Shown: positions 35,230-47,587 of the stretch, piece by piece | Layout of the letters: every line of letters begins with the position of its first letter | How positions within the stretch are numbered: position 1 is the first letter of the stretch | Assembly: GCF_013426205.1 (NCBI RefSeq) | Contig: NC_089427.1 | Span: 3,472,001 to 3,536,000, forward strand | Direction: 5' to 3' | Source: Metarhizium brunneum | Taxonomy: Eukaryota > Ascomycota > Sordariomycetes > Hypocreales > Clavicipitaceae | DNA: 64,000 nt | Notes under the pieces: generated by a model | The model's input: the letters and a program-made list of their open reading frames with translations, nothing else | Told to the model about the DNA's origin: nothing | Database searches by the model: none | Translations under genes and position numbers: made by a program

Positions 35230-35418
35230 CCACTACTAGGTACCCGTTGTCCGTAGGCCGCATGTACATGCTTGACAGACAAGGCCGATGTCTGATGGCC
35301 ATGAAGTCTTGCGGCACGGAGTGATTTTGGCTGGCGGTGGGACTGTGATCAAATGCCATCTATTGATATCTCGTAGTGGTTTGGCACTGATGCGCTCGGG
35401 GCCCCTTTGCTCCTTTGC

Positions 35419-35502
35419 TCCTGCAAGTCCAGTGCAAGTCGAGCGCAAGTGCTGCGCAAGTGCAATCCAACGCACGGCAAGCGCAATGCAAGCACAAGGC
35501 AA
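35419..35502. repeat. Cluster of seven GCAAG motifs
   Basis: GCAAG occurs seven times in about 84 bp, spaced roughly 9-20 bases, partly as AGTGCAAGT or GCGCAAGTG. It lies about 0.95 kb upstream of the STE7 start. It is either a decayed short tandem repeat or a cluster of binding sites. Confidence 0.5.
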
Positions 35503-36925
35503 GGTGGGGTTATCTGTGGTTTCCCATTTGTGATTTGTGAGTCGGAGGGCCCCGAAGGGCAAGTGCGACGGTGAAGGTGAGCGAGCATGAGCATGAGCAT
35601 GCCGTGCGAGAGAGAGAGGGTACTTAGTGCTGCGTTAGTTACTCCCCGAGTCCCTGAGTTTCTACTGCTGACAACACGACGGAGACACCAACTCGCGAAA
35701 ATGGCACTCGATTGTCGAGCCCAGTCCGCAACCCAGCGTGGCGCAAACGAGGCACAGGACCCAACTTTGGCCCTCGAGAAAGAAGACCGTCGATTCAATG
35801 TTCGGAATCTAGAATGGTGCCCAAAGCGGCATGGTCTTTGCCGTCGTTCATCTTTTCATCCACCACGACATTGGTCTGGTTGGTACCCGACCCCCCATCA
35901 TGGTCGCATTGTATCAAGTGGTTGCATGATAACATTAATCCATCAGGCATGCCGTGCTTGTTAGCCAGGCACCACCTCCGGCCCGGCCGCAGTTGTCTCT
36001 GCGTTTCAGACGTGGTCCAATCCGGCCTGTTTAGCACCAAAAACAACCGTCACGCATCAAAGGACCGAAACGAATATCCGTCGAACCGGACTGAACGGGA
36101 CCAAGGGAACGGCGACAATCTTTGGTGCCTGTGTCCCAAGATCGCCCGCTACCCGACACGTGCGACATCAGCAAGTCTTTATCCCCTTGCAGCCTTGGAT
36201 CCCCATGCACAGCCAGCGTTTGAGCACCATCAAGCAGCCATGCCCCCAAGGCTTGTTGGCAAATGCAACTGTCTTGCATGCGTCTGTCCGCGCGCTTGTC
36301 AAAAGTCAATCGCGGGCTGCAGAAACGGTCGCATCTCCAGACAAGATTGGGGGCCAACAGCCTCGCCAACCAGCATCCCCTTTGATTGACTTGATGTGGC
36401 CGCGCGACGTTGGTGCCCGGCGTCTTGAGTGAAGGCAATGACATAGGGCGGCGTTAAGCCACTCGGCACTGCTCGTTGGGCAATTGGATCTTCACTGTCT
36501 GTGGACATGAGCTGTGTGCTACACCTGCTTGGCTGGGCTTTTGAAAGGCCTGACAGGTCAGCGGGTAATTTGCCGTGCCCATTTAGGAGATGGGAAAGCA
36601 ATAAAGGATGAAAGTAGTACTCCGTACACGCCAGCTTGCTGTCCCTGGCTGTCCCTGGTTGTGCCGTCTCCTTGGTAAGACAACCCCGCTACGTCATCGT
36701 GTCTGGTAAACTTCTTGATGCGCAAAATCCCTTGTTACTCGCATCTTGAGCCTGTCCTATTTTGATGATGGGGATCCTTTTCATGCTCTATCAGGAACTA
36801 ATGGCGGCAGACCACCCGTCTACCAGAGAACGACTAGAGAACAAGGCACGTGGTCCTAGTGGGCATTGCCGCATTGCAACATGAACGCAAGGGGCGTCGA
36901 TAAGAAATGGCGCCAAGACAGTGCC

Positions 36926-37513
36926 TCAGGCAATCTCAACTTCTCCTCGCGCAAAGTCGTCCAATATCGTCTTCTTCTGCAACGCCATAAGTTCCATCTT
37001 ACCCTTATGCCACTCACCCCTCTCAACATTCTCTTCCGTTGCCCATCCCCAGTCACAATGCTCGTTGGGATCCATCTTGATGGCCTTGTCAATGGCTTTG
37101 CGCATCTGCGCGGCATCTAAGCCATACCCTTCTCCCACATCGACTCCAAACGTAAGCTTGCGCCATATATATCTGCCTTTGACTGTCCCAGCGATATCTT
37201 GAAACTCTTGATGGTCTACTAGTCGCCGAACCCTGCGCACATGAAGACCAGTTTCCTCCCAGACTTCCCGTTCCACCGAATGCAAGATAGTCTTGTCCTT
37301 GTCGCTTTCGCATGCACCACCTGGAACTTCCCACATGAGTCCTGCAAAGTCATGTTCGGCACGTCGGATGAGAAGCACCCGGTTGCCGCTGCGTATCACG
37401 GCTCCCACGCAAACATTTTGGATGGTCGGGTTATTTTGCAGGTAGTCTGCGATTGTGACGTTGTAGGTTGCCGCGTCGGCGTGGACTTGGATCGTTCCTT
37501 GCGATTCTGCCAT
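36926..37513 (-). CDS. Nudix hydrolase
   Basis: A single exon encoding 195 residues. The Nudix fold begins near residue 33 (NVCVGAVIRSGNRVLLIRR). The Nudix helix is present as VPGGACESDKD (64-73) followed by EREVWEETGL (81-90), with the metal-binding REVWEE. The loop between the Gly pair and the helix is two residues longer than the textbook GX5EX7 pattern, and the first Glu of that pattern is not in register. Nudix enzymes hydrolyse nucleoside diphosphates linked to another group; the substrate here cannot be read. The C-terminal half includes a WGWATEENVERGEW segment as in fungal relatives. There is no targeting signal or membrane segment. Confidence 0.88.
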   Translation of the reverse strand: MAESQGTIQVHADAATYNVTIADYLQNNPTIQNVCVGAVIRSGNRVLLIRRAEHDFAGLMWEVPGGACESDKDKTILHSVEREVWEETGLHVRRVRRLVDHQEFQDIAGTVKGRYIWRKLTFGVDVGEGYGLDAAQMRKAIDKAIKMDPNEHCDWGWATEENVERGEWHKGKMELMALQKKTILDDFARGEVEIA

Positions 37514-38721
37514 TTCAAGACAACGATCATCCGGTGATTTTGGTATTTACAAGGCTCGGTGAAAATGAGAGAGACGGTCAAATTTATATTATCTATACAT
37601 ATGCAGTAAAGAAGATTATGTTGCTCTTTTTGCCTGATCCTTCGGGGCTGAGAGTACCCTGTCAGCCCAAGATTGACCGAATTGGCTAACCCACCAATCA
37701 TGTCGCCAGCTTCGGCTTGACCTTCACATTGCATTCAGCAAGCTCAATGTCATCATTTGCTTGAGTAGCAGCTGATCAAGTTGAATCAGAGCCACTCTAG
37801 TATCTGACCCTAGGTGACTGTGTCATCTCTAATCCTAAGGGTCACACGACGTGTGACAGGTACGGGATAAGCTACCCTGGAGAGGCCCATGCCGGCAAAA
37901 AAGAAAGTAGTATCACGGCTTCGAGTCCAAATAAATAGGGCAGGAATCAATCTCGGCTTTCCGTCCGGAGAAAACACCGCAGAAATGTCCATGCTCATCT
38001 CTTTTGCCGGGGTTGTATTTATATCCAATGCTAACAAATTGCTTTCGGATTCTGGCTCAAATAGCCAGAGGAGAAAGGCTTGTTAAACCAGCGCAGTAAT
38101 TCAGTCTGCTCAGTGTAGAAGGAGTTCAGTCAGATCACATCTGTATTTTGCAGTCAAGGTGCAAGACGAGTGAATCCATCCTTTGCACCACTGAATCATC
38201 CTCTTCACACCTAGGTACTTTGGGATATGCCATGTCTTCTGAATGTTACGGGACAGCAACAACGAAGAAGGAAAGAACACAAAGCTACTTTGCGAACAAA
38301 AGGCCTGCGCTTCTCGGGTTTCTGAAATATAAATTATTGCTACAAGGACAAGGAGACTGCACTTCTCTGTCGTTGTCGATGTTGAAGGAGGTCAGACAGA
38401 GACACGAGGACGGGCAAACGTATTACATAAGCAGAGGAGGCTGCGGAACAACTGTAATTCCTTGCATCCCTGCCATACGCGCTGAAGACCATCGCTTTGA
38501 TGCGACCAAAAAATCCAAGGCACAAGAAAACGCAGCGCAGCCATTTCTGCTTCTTCGACAAGCTCCCGGGCGGCCGAGCCATTACATTCATCCTCGGGTT
38601 TGCTGCTGGCTGTCTCAGCCTTGGTGGCTCGCTTGGCTGATATTATCCATACATAGCCTTCGATCGCCGGCATTGGACGGGACGACGAGTTGCCTCGTGA
38701 AACGACAACTCAAAAGCCACG
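37514..38721. promoter_or_regulatory. Divergent promoter region, Nudix and SPT6
   Basis: About 1.2 kb between divergent starts. Reading frames of up to 207 codons here lack any recognisable motif and overlap each other, so I do not call a gene. An inverted CCAAT (ATTGG) lies about 50 bp before the SPT6 start. Confidence 0.5.
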
Positions 38722-41700
38722 ATGAGCAACAGCATGCGCGACTTGATTTCGGGGGAGGCCGAGTTGGATGATGAGGAAGATGATGAGTCTTTCGATGAGG
38801 AGACTGGGGAGGAGCGTGTCAGGCGGAATGGCGCTCATGTTGATGACTCCAGTGAAGAAGAGGATGATGATGAAGACGAGGAGGAAGCTAGGAAGGCGAG
38901 TGTTTCTGGCGCAGTCTGTATCACTGTATGCTAACCAGTACATCTGCACAGATCCGCGAGGGCTTCATTGTCGATGAAGAAGAGGAGGAAGAGGAAGAGG
39001 TCGAATCAGATGCAGAATCACGCCACGTGAAGAGAAAGCGCGAACATCGAGATCGTGAAGAGGAAGAGCGTCTTGATGAAGACGATTTAGAGCTCATTGG
39101 TGAGCAATTTGGGGAACGCCCTAAACCAGAAAGCAAGGTACGACCTGAACATGCACGGGGAGATCGTGCAGCAAGACCCAAGATAGAGGCTGACATTTAT
39201 CTAGTCCAAATTTAAACGGCTTAAACGAGGCCATCGCGACGAAGACGATATTACCAACGAGCGCCGTGGCCTGGACGAAATCTTTTCCGATGAAGACGAA
39301 GATGCGACAGAGCAAAGGCCATATGGGCGGTCAAATCTACGTGCCCAGGCCGATGAGTTCGACGACTTTATCGAAGAAGATTTCCCCGAAGATGAAGACG
39401 AGCGAACGCGCCGACTGGAAGATTTAGAAGTTGCGCGACCTCGGGACCGCGGCGTAGGGGCTGTTGTCGATACTACAGGCCTTGACAAGGATGCCTTGGA
39501 TGACATGGAAGCTATATTTGGCAACGGTGAAGACTACGACTGGGCACTGCAACTTGAAGATGATGAAGAAGACCGGGAGAAACAAGAACAGGGTATTGAG
39601 CTTAAGGATGTGTTTGAACCATCACAACTCAAGGAGAAGCTCCTCACCGACGAAGACAATGAGATTCGATTCACCGACGAGCCCGAGCGATTTCAACTGG
39701 AGCGCAAGTCATTCAAGAACCTTCAGCTCACCGCGGAACAATTTAAAGAGGAAGCCAAATGGATTACGAATCAGCTGTGGCCGAAGAAGGGTCTGACCCA
39801 GGAGCTCCAGACGCCCTTTGCTAAAGCTGTCGGCAAAGTTCTTGAATTCTTTATCGTTGACGAAGTCGAAGTCCCGTATGTCTTCCAGCATCGAAAAGAC
39901 TATCTTCTGCATTCCAAAAAGATTCGAAAGTCGGCCCGTGATGATTTGGATGGTCCGGATTACACTATTCAATCAGATAAGCTCCTTAATCAGGACGATC
40001 TCTGGAGAATTCTGGAACTGGACATCAAGTTTAGATCATTTGTTGACAAGAGGAACTCCCTGGAAAAGACATATGAGAACCTGAAATCTCTTGACGTTGA
40101 GGATCCGATGGTTGAGGAAATGATTCCAGAAGCTACAACTATGGAGGAACTACAAGACCTCCAAGATTATCTCCAGTTTCAATATGGCGCTAAGCTCAGG
40201 GATCTTGCAGTCATGGCTGGTAACCACTCTCAATCGAAGCGGCCTGGCTCAAAGTCAGCCCTACTTGATCGAGTTCGCAACGGCAAGGCGTACTATTTTG
40301 TGAAAGCTTACGGTGTCTCTGCCGACCAACTGGCCAAGAATGCGCTGCGGCAAGGGAAAAAGATCACACCCGATGACGACTCGCAGTACCCCATGGACCT
40401 TGCTGATAGCTTAATCGATGACAACTTCAGCACAGGCGACCAGGTCATTTCTGCAGCGCGTCAAATGTACTCGGAGGAGCTCTTCGCCAGCCCTCGCATG
40501 CGCAAGTACTTCAGGAGCTCTTACTACCAGGCTGCCGAGCTCAGCTGTCGACGTACGGATAAGGGCCTTCGGAAGATTGATGATTCACATCCCTATTATG
40601 AAATCAAATATCTCCAGAACCAGGCAATTGCTGACCTAGTTCACCGACCGGAGCTCTTCCTCAAGATGATGCGAGCAGAAGAAGAGGGCTTAGTTGATAT
40701 CAAAGTCGACATGCCACCACGATACGACTTCCGGCGACAACTGTACCAAGAGTTCGAGTCTGAGAACTTCAGTGACCGTGCCGAGCAATGGCGAGAGGAG
40801 CGAAAAAAGGTTCTCGACATGGCCTTCCCCAAGCTGGAGAAGGTCATTGTAAAGAATGTCAAGGAAGTTATTCGTACTTTCTGCCAGGATGAGGTGCTCA
40901 AGATGTGTCGCCAGGAGTTTTACCGAAAGCTGGATCAGGCTCCATATAAGCCAAAGGGAATGATTCTGGGAACCACACCTCGAGTCCTTGCTCTGTCCAA
41001 TGGGATGGGTGACCCAACCCGTGAGCCAACATGCTGGACATGGGTGGAAGAAGACGGCCGAGTTCTCGAGCAGGGCAAGTTTGGTAACCTGGCGCGAGAC
41101 GAAGCTCAGCGGGAAGAGTTTGCTGCGCTGGTTCGACGGCGCCGCCCAGATGTTATTGCTGTCAGTGGTTGGAGTGCCGAAACAAGCAAACTGGTTCGAG
41201 ACATAGAAGCTCTTGTGAGCGATAAGGATCTCCGGGGAGCAGAGTTCGATGATCCGGAGACCAATGATTACAGAACAGAGCCTCTCGAGGTGGTCGTTGT
41301 GGATGACGAGGTAGCCCGACTGTACAAGGACAGCCCGCGTGCGGTGGCTGAGCATCCGTCTCTGAACCCAGTGACGAGATATTGCCTTGGCTTGGCGCGA
41401 TACATGCAGAATCCGATGAAGGAGTATGCCGCTCTCGGCAAAGATGTATCATCGCTTTCATTCCACCCTTGCCAGCATCTGTTACCGCAGGATAAGCTGG
41501 CAAAATACCTTGACTCCGCCATGGTTGATACTGTCAATATGGTCGGTGTTAACATTAACGATGCAATGACTGACACATACACGGCAAATCTACTGCCTTA
41601 TATTGCAGGCTTGGGACCCCGAAAGGCTACTAGCGTCATCAAGGCGATTAATGCCAATGGAGGCTCCGTAAACACACGAGATGAGCTAGTTGGTGACCCC

Positions 41701-43152
41701 GACAGCGGCAAGTTGCCTGTTGTTGGACCTCGTGTCTGGAACAACTGTGCCAGCTTCCTATATATTGAATTCGATTCAACCAACGAGATAACTGATCCCC
41801 TGGACAACACGCGAGTTCATCCTGAGGATTACGAACTTGGTCGCAAGATGGCTGCAGACGCCTTGGAGTTGGATGAGGAAGACGTCAAGGCCGAAACGGA
41901 CGAAAACGGACCCGGCGCAATTGTTCGGAAACTGTTCAAACAAGACGAGCAAGAACGAGTCAACGAACTTGTCCTGGATGAGTACGCTGATCAGCTGCTG
42001 ACCAACTTCAGCCAACGAAAGCGGGCGACGCTCGAGGCCATTAGCGCAGAACTTCAGGCCCCGTATGAAGAACTGCGACGCAGCTTTGCGCCCCTGAACC
42101 AGTCCGAGATCTTCACCATGTTTACCGGCGAGACAAAGTCATCGCTGTGCGAGGGAATGATTGTGCCTGTCAATGTCCGTATGGTGCGAGACGACTTTGC
42201 CATTGTCAAGCTCGACTGCGGCATTGAGGGCAGGGTTGAAGCACATGAAGTGACGAGTCGCACTTCGGTCAAGGAGGTCCTGAGCACGGGCCAGACTGCC
42301 CAGGCCAAGATCCTCGAGCTGAACTATAAAGACTTCATGGCGAAGCTGTCTATGCGAGAAGATGCGTTGCGCGTGCCGTTTAAGCGGCCCATTAATTATG
42401 GCCGTGACGGCTGGGACTACAACCTGGAAACAACCGACAAGGAGGAGCTTCGCGAAAAGGACCAAAGCACTGGAAGGACACAGCGGGTGGTCAAGCACCC
42501 CAACTTCAAACCCTTCAACTCAATACAAGCAGAGGAATACCTTGGCTCACAGCCTCCCGGCGAGGTGATTATTCGTCCCTCGTCCAAGGGCAACGACCAC
42601 TTGGCCATTACATGGAAGGTGGCGGACAACGTCTACCAGCACATTGATGTGCTGGAGATGCAAAAGGACACCGAGTTCTCCGTCGGCAAGCTCCTCCGCA
42701 TCGGAGGCAAGTACACGTACAGCGATCTGGACGAATTGATTGTCGACCACGTCAAAGCCATGGCTCGAAAGGTAGAGGAGCTCATGCGCCACGACAAGTA
42801 CCAGAGCAGGTCGCGGTCGGAGACGGGTAAGTACATTCCAAACTACATACAGACACTAAAAAAAAAGATGAGGCAGATTCACTGACCAACGCCACCAGAG
42901 AAATGGCTGACTACATATATCGACGCCAACCCCAACCGGTCCGCGTACGCCTTCTGCATTGACCAGAAGCACCCGGGATACTTTTGGCTCTGCTTCAAGG
43001 CCAGTCGCACGGCGAGGGTGATTGGCCTCCCTGTTCGTTCGATTCCACAGGGATACGAGTTGAAAGGGTACCAGTATCCGGATATGCGTGCGCTGTGCAA
43101 CGGCTTCAAACTACGATACCAGAATGAGTTTTCAACCATGGGGAACCGGTGA
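38722..43152 (+). CDS. SPT6: Transcription elongation factor and histone chaperone Spt6
   Basis: Exons 38722-38895, 38952-39137, 39205-42826 and 42899-43152 give 1411 residues, close to yeast Spt6 (1451). The acidic N-terminus (to about 260) includes [12 protein letters not shown] Tex-like core follows: the helical region from about 300, a YqgF/RNase H-like fold near 700-850, helix-hairpin-helix near 900-1000 ([13 protein letters not shown]) and S1 near 1100-1175 ([18 protein letters not shown]). The C-terminus is the tandem SH2 module, with [14 protein letters not shown] near 1240 in the first SH2 and [14 protein letters not shown] in the second, which in yeast binds the phosphorylated Rpb1 linker. 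Spt6 travels with RNA polymerase II and reassembles nucleosomes. Intron 1 must be a GC-AG intron (AAG|GCGAGT) to keep the frame ARKIREGF. Introns 2 and 3 are ordinary, 67 and 72 nt. Confidence 0.96.
38896..38951 (+). other. GC-AG intron 1 of SPT6
   Basis: 56 nt starting GCGAGT after AAG, with a GCTAAC branch site and ending CACAG. The only nearby GT donor (at 38900) would shift the reading frame. Confidence 0.8.
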
Positions 43153-46100
43153 TGCGTCGGCATCCTTTTCAAGTCGTTGCTGGTGGAGGAAGCGTTGGGG
43201 ATGGCGGCGAATTTGATGCTGCTTGTCATGGTAGGGCGGCTCTGCGAGGGCCCGGGAAAATGGGACGGGATGTGGAATTTCGCTTGTAATACTGTATAAC
43301 TTGGTGCCATGTTTCATCGTAGCCGCCGTGCCGGCGGAACGGAATAGCGAAGGAATAGATTTGAACATGAGAGGAGATGAGGCCTTGTCCGCGCGTGAAC
43401 GTGGCATGTTGATATCCCGCTGTGCTGGGGATTGCTGCGCCGCTACGTGGGTGTTGCGTCTGGTGGGCTTTTGGAGCACGGTTGAGAATCTACTTGGATG
43501 GTATGTTGCAGGCCATGTAGTGTTATGTGGAAGCTTGGGGTTTGGGGGTGATGTTTGCCCCGGACGGCTGGCGTTTTATGCAGTCGAGTATATATATGGC
43601 TGGCTGGCATCGGGTGCATCTGCCCATGTGAAAGGGGTTGTTATAACGCGGTGTGCAAAGGTGGCAGGCATTACTGGTGGCCAAGCTCAGTCTACTGTTT
43701 GCACATCTCTACGCAGCGAATACTGCACGTCACGTTCCTGTTCATCTACGCTTCATGATGAGTGTAGATGCCTTGTACGCTCTCGAACACGAAAAGGAGT
43801 ACTGCCGCCTGATGATTCAGACCGAATCTTCACAGCACAAAAAAGTGGCTGGACTACAATGTGTTGGTGCACTAGGTGGGATGGATGCTGCTATTGACAC
43901 TGCTGCCCATTTCCGTGGTGAGGTTTACGCGGGACGAGCAGGCCTGTTCTACATGCTGAGAAGGGTGATGCCTTCCTAGACGTGGATAAGCACCGCTAAT
44001 CATCTGCCTGGCCTGTAGAAATAAATGGGTGACTTGTTGAGGAACTGGACGCAAACGGTATTGGGGGTATTTGAATGGTGTGTCGGGCTAGTCTTTCGGT
44101 AATCGCCGTGGTTTATATTATCTTGGCGTGACTGGCAATCTGCGAGCCTGGAAATGACGTGTGTGAAGGTATTGATCCGGTGGAGATGCAAACGGGGGCA
44201 TCCTTAGATACCGCGGTCTTGGATGACGTCGCGAAAGACACGATGGCCATTTGAAGGGACAGGTTGGACATGAGTTACTCGAAAGAACGACAGTTGGAGT
44301 CGAAGCGAAAAGAATACGTGTCAAATCATGGGTTCTCACTGCAGCCTCGTTGGCGCAGCTTGCTAGATGATGATTCAGCAGAGCTCTGACGTCGTTTGGC
44401 CCGCGGGTCCTGGTCCGACTCCTGGCCCGAGTGAAGTGATCATGTGGTCCGCCTCGCAGCTGGACAGAAGCTGGCAAGCTGGTTGCAGGGACCAGTTGAC
44501 CCACGCTGCGGGTCTCAGACAAGCTTGGGCGGATCCCAGGGCAGCTCCAGGCACTGTCATGACATCCAGGGGTCCGAAAGCTCGCCATGGTTCGGCGACA
44601 TGGTGACAAGGACGGCCAGGAGCATCGGTGAGTCACCGCTCGCTGAAGACCCTTTGTTCTCCCCAGGCGCTACGGTTGGATTCTGGGCGCAGGCAAGTCC
44701 GGCAAAGTCACGAGGCTCAAGGCTTCAGGCTCCAGGCCGCGAACCCGCCTCTTCCGAAGTCGAGATGCATCGACGCCGGCGACATCGGACGCCGGGGGTT
44801 TCTGGACGGAGATGGCTTCACAACTCAATTCATCAGCTAGGGGTTCGAAAGGTCCGATATCGTGTGTTTGCACCGAGTTCTGCACATGTTGCCAGGCTGT
44901 CTCCCCGGTAGACGGAGGGTGTCTTGGACGTGTTCCAGTCCCGGCTCCGCCGCTCTACGCCATGATGGCGATTCGATGGCGAATGTGGTGGCGAGGGGGG
45001 GCTCAACAAAAATAAGTCCAGGTTGCTGCGGCTCGCAGCCTCGCACTCTGGCGAACTGCCCCCGACCAAATCGGACGCGAGAAGACGATGGACGTAGCAC
45101 CTCGGACACCTTGACGGCGGACACCACCACGAAACGACGGCAAATGCACAACATGCGCAGGAATGCTTATCCGAACTCCGGCTTAGCGCCAAGTCAAGCG
45201 CCACCGAAGGCCCTTGGGCGCTTTGAGTGGCTAGTCTTGGTGAAGTAGGTTCTTTACCAAGCCAGAGGGGCAACGTGTACCTAGTTGTCTAGGAAATGTG
45301 CAGTCAACTTGGGCAAAACGAGCCCGATAACTAGCTGACATGGACCAGACACCAGAGTACTTGGCACGAAGCGGGATGGGGACCAGCAATTGATGTAGCT
45401 TGAGCCCCCAAGGAGACAAAGCGACCAGGGCAGTCATGTCGATCAGTCCATCAGTCGACGCTTGCGTACCCCATACTTTTTGTTACCCCGCAATCAAGCA
45501 TGCGCCAGGTGGATATGCCGAGTACCGGCTACACGAAGCGTCGGGCGTTAGTTTGATGTCTCGTGTGGCCCGAGAGCTCCAGGGTCGTCTCAACCGTTCA
45601 ATTATCATCCCCCTGGAGCAGTGGCATTTGAGTCGGTTTCTTGTTGTTTCGCTTGTCTTCTGTACCGTGTACGTGCTCGTGCAAGGCGATTCGGCGCAAG
45701 CAGAGGAGGTCCGCAGGTCAGATGCCGTCGTGATTGCGTGCGTTTGCATGCAGGGGGATGCTCGATTGAGGTGCTGCCGCAAACAGAGCTGCATATCCCG
45801 TCAGCGCAACGTGGCCCAATTGATAGTGATACTCTGTGAGCAGGCAATTGGACAATTGAGCAATTGAGCATTGCTGCAATGGCAAGCTCCCCCGTATGAC
45901 GTGCCACTGAGCTCGTCAACAATGGATGGGACATGGACGAGGGACCATGTCGAACCTGGGAGCTCCAGCTGGCCCAGCCGGCCCAGCAGCTGGCGTCCGG
46001 TCACGCGATGGCCTGCTCCATTGCAGCTTAGTGACATGCTCATGTGCCCCACTTCTCTCGGTTTTGTCTCCTGGCTCCTGCCCCCGGCCAAGACTTGTTC

Positions 46101-46989
46101 GTCACCGTTCACATCGACCTTGGCCTGGGCTGCGTCCTCACCGTGGAGGGCAGGCACGAATGTAATCCCTCGTCGCAAACAGGAGACATGCAAAAAGCAC
46201 AAGGCCACATCTGTTACTTGGTCCTTGTCGGTTGCAATAGGTAATATCCTGTACCAAGATTGAAGCGTCAAGTGGCCAGTTTACCGTGCCAGTGCCGGGG
46301 CAGCGTCTCTGTGAACCTAGGTAGGTACTTTGGCAATGGACATGGACCAAAGTGGACAATGGCATCATGGCAGGAGCAACCGCACCACCATCGTGGCAAC
46401 TGCATCGCCCCAACCAAAACGGGCCTTGCATCCACCCTCCAGGTGTGCAACAAGTATTGAGACCCCCGTATCAGCGCCGAGTCGGCCTAGACTGACGTGG
46501 GAATGTATACTGTCCTCTCTGTGCACTCGTACTTTGCCGTTGACTGTTGACTGGCACAACTGCTCTTCTGCCGTCATCTCTCTCATGACTCCCCATGAGC
46601 ACTGATTGGTCCCCGCCTGCCCTCGCGTGACTTTGTGATATAATAGTACAGCTTCCCTCGCCTCTCCCATTCCAGGAAGCTTCTTCATCTCTTCAATCTA
46701 CTCTGTACCATTCCCATCATCCCATCTTCACTTTTCATCAAAGCGAACCCACTCTGAACGACTTTACGCTTGCGACACTCTCCAGCCCTCCAACAACTCT
46801 TGACGGTTATTTAAATCCATTTGACACATCTCTCCTCTTCTCCCCCTCTCAGCACCTTCATCACATCATCGCATCACTTCAAGGATTCTCTCATCAGGAC
46901 CTTCTCTTGATTCATTTCACCAAGCAGATATTCACTGCTTGACTTGACCACACGTTGATACCGTTGATTTTAACACACCAATCTCCAAG
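43153..46989. other. Long intergenic region between SPT6 and the Stf2-like gene
   Basis: About 3.8 kb without a gene I can support. Frames of up to 198 codons are present on both strands but have high Cys, Trp and Arg, no motif and overlapping competitors. From about 46640 to 46985 the plus strand is pyrimidine-rich (CTTC, CTCC and CATC runs), as in leaders and core promoters of strongly expressed fungal genes. TGATATAATAG at 46636-46646 is TATA-like. This segment is the likely promoter and 5' leader of the next gene. Confidence 0.5.
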
Positions 46990-47587
46990 AGTGAGTACCT
47001 CATTACCTACGAGTCCAAAGCGCAAACACGGTCCTAGTATCACGTACCTCATCTGCATGTGTTGAGCACCTCGACCGGATGCCCATATGCGACTCAAGGC
47101 CCCTGAAGTCAAAACAAGGCACTAACAAATTTGCGGCAGTGACTCGCACCGTCAAGGCCAACGACCGTGACCACAAGGGCCTCGCCGAAGGCACCGCAGT
47201 TATCCTAGACCAAATGCCACGCTACACCGGCAAGGCTGGCTTCACTGATACCGACCCCAAGAAGGTCAAGAAGAACGGCTGCGGCAGAGGAAACTGGTAG
47301 GTTGACTGATGTCTTTATCTGGCCATGTCTTGAGCAACCTGGCTAACATACAACTCAACTACAGGGGCACCTTTACCGACGATGTCATGGGTCAAGACTT
47401 CTCCTTTAATAACGCTCGTCGTCGCTCCAACAGCAGCTCTGCCTCTCACCATCTCAACGACTTCAAAACCAAATTTGAAGTCATTGACTCGGAGCCCGTT
47501 TTCGAAGAGTCTGTCCACGGACCCGTCAGTGAGGAGGACGATGTCTCCAAGACTGACTCATCTGAGAGCGGCCGGTCCGCTTCTTAA
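46990..47587 (+). CDS. Stf2-like hydrophilic protein; start codon split by an intron
   Basis: Proposed exons are base 46990 (the A of ATG, preceded by leader sequence), 47140-47296 and 47365-47587, giving 126 residues. The 149-nt first intron starts GTGAGT, has CACTAAC as branch and ends GGCAG; the exon after it begins TG ACT CGC. The resulting start MTRT agrees with yeast Stf2, and KKNGCGRGNWG (44-54) matches its conserved Gly-rich core. The second intron (68 nt) splits the Trp codon of GNW. The protein is very hydrophilic with an acidic Ser-rich tail and has no membrane segment. Yeast Stf2 is a small hydrophilin linked to F1F0-ATPase regulation and desiccation tolerance; whether this protein shares either role is inference. 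The CT-rich leader suggests high expression. Confidence 0.8.
46991..47139 (+). other. Intron that splits the ATG of the Stf2-like gene
   Basis: Donor AAGA|GTGAGT and acceptor GGCAG|TGACT. The ATG exists only in the spliced message, and no in-frame ATG precedes the conserved start within the exon. Confidence 0.75.

Larger units (their letters stand above)
34492..36925. other. Long intergenic region upstream of STE7
   Basis: About 2.4 kb with no gene I can support. It includes the STE7 promoter and leader and probably the 3' region of the Nudix gene. A 94-codon minus-strand frame at 34794-34510 ends just before the STE7 start and could be an upstream ORF if the leader is long. The palindrome at 35214-35229 and the GCAAG cluster at 35419-35502 are listed separately. 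Confidence 0.5.

Noticed and set aside
43301..43897. 198-codon plus-strand frame downstream of SPT6
   Set aside because: It has high Cys and Trp content, no motif, and lies where the SPT6 3' region is expected.
44835..44860. TTCGAAAGGTCC as a possible tRNA B-box
   Set aside because: There is no matching A-box or cloverleaf around it; no tRNA was found anywhere in the window.
45400..45867. 155-codon plus-strand frame in the SPT6 to Stf2-like gap
   Set aside because: Scattered Cys and Trp, no motif, and overlapping competitors on the other strand.
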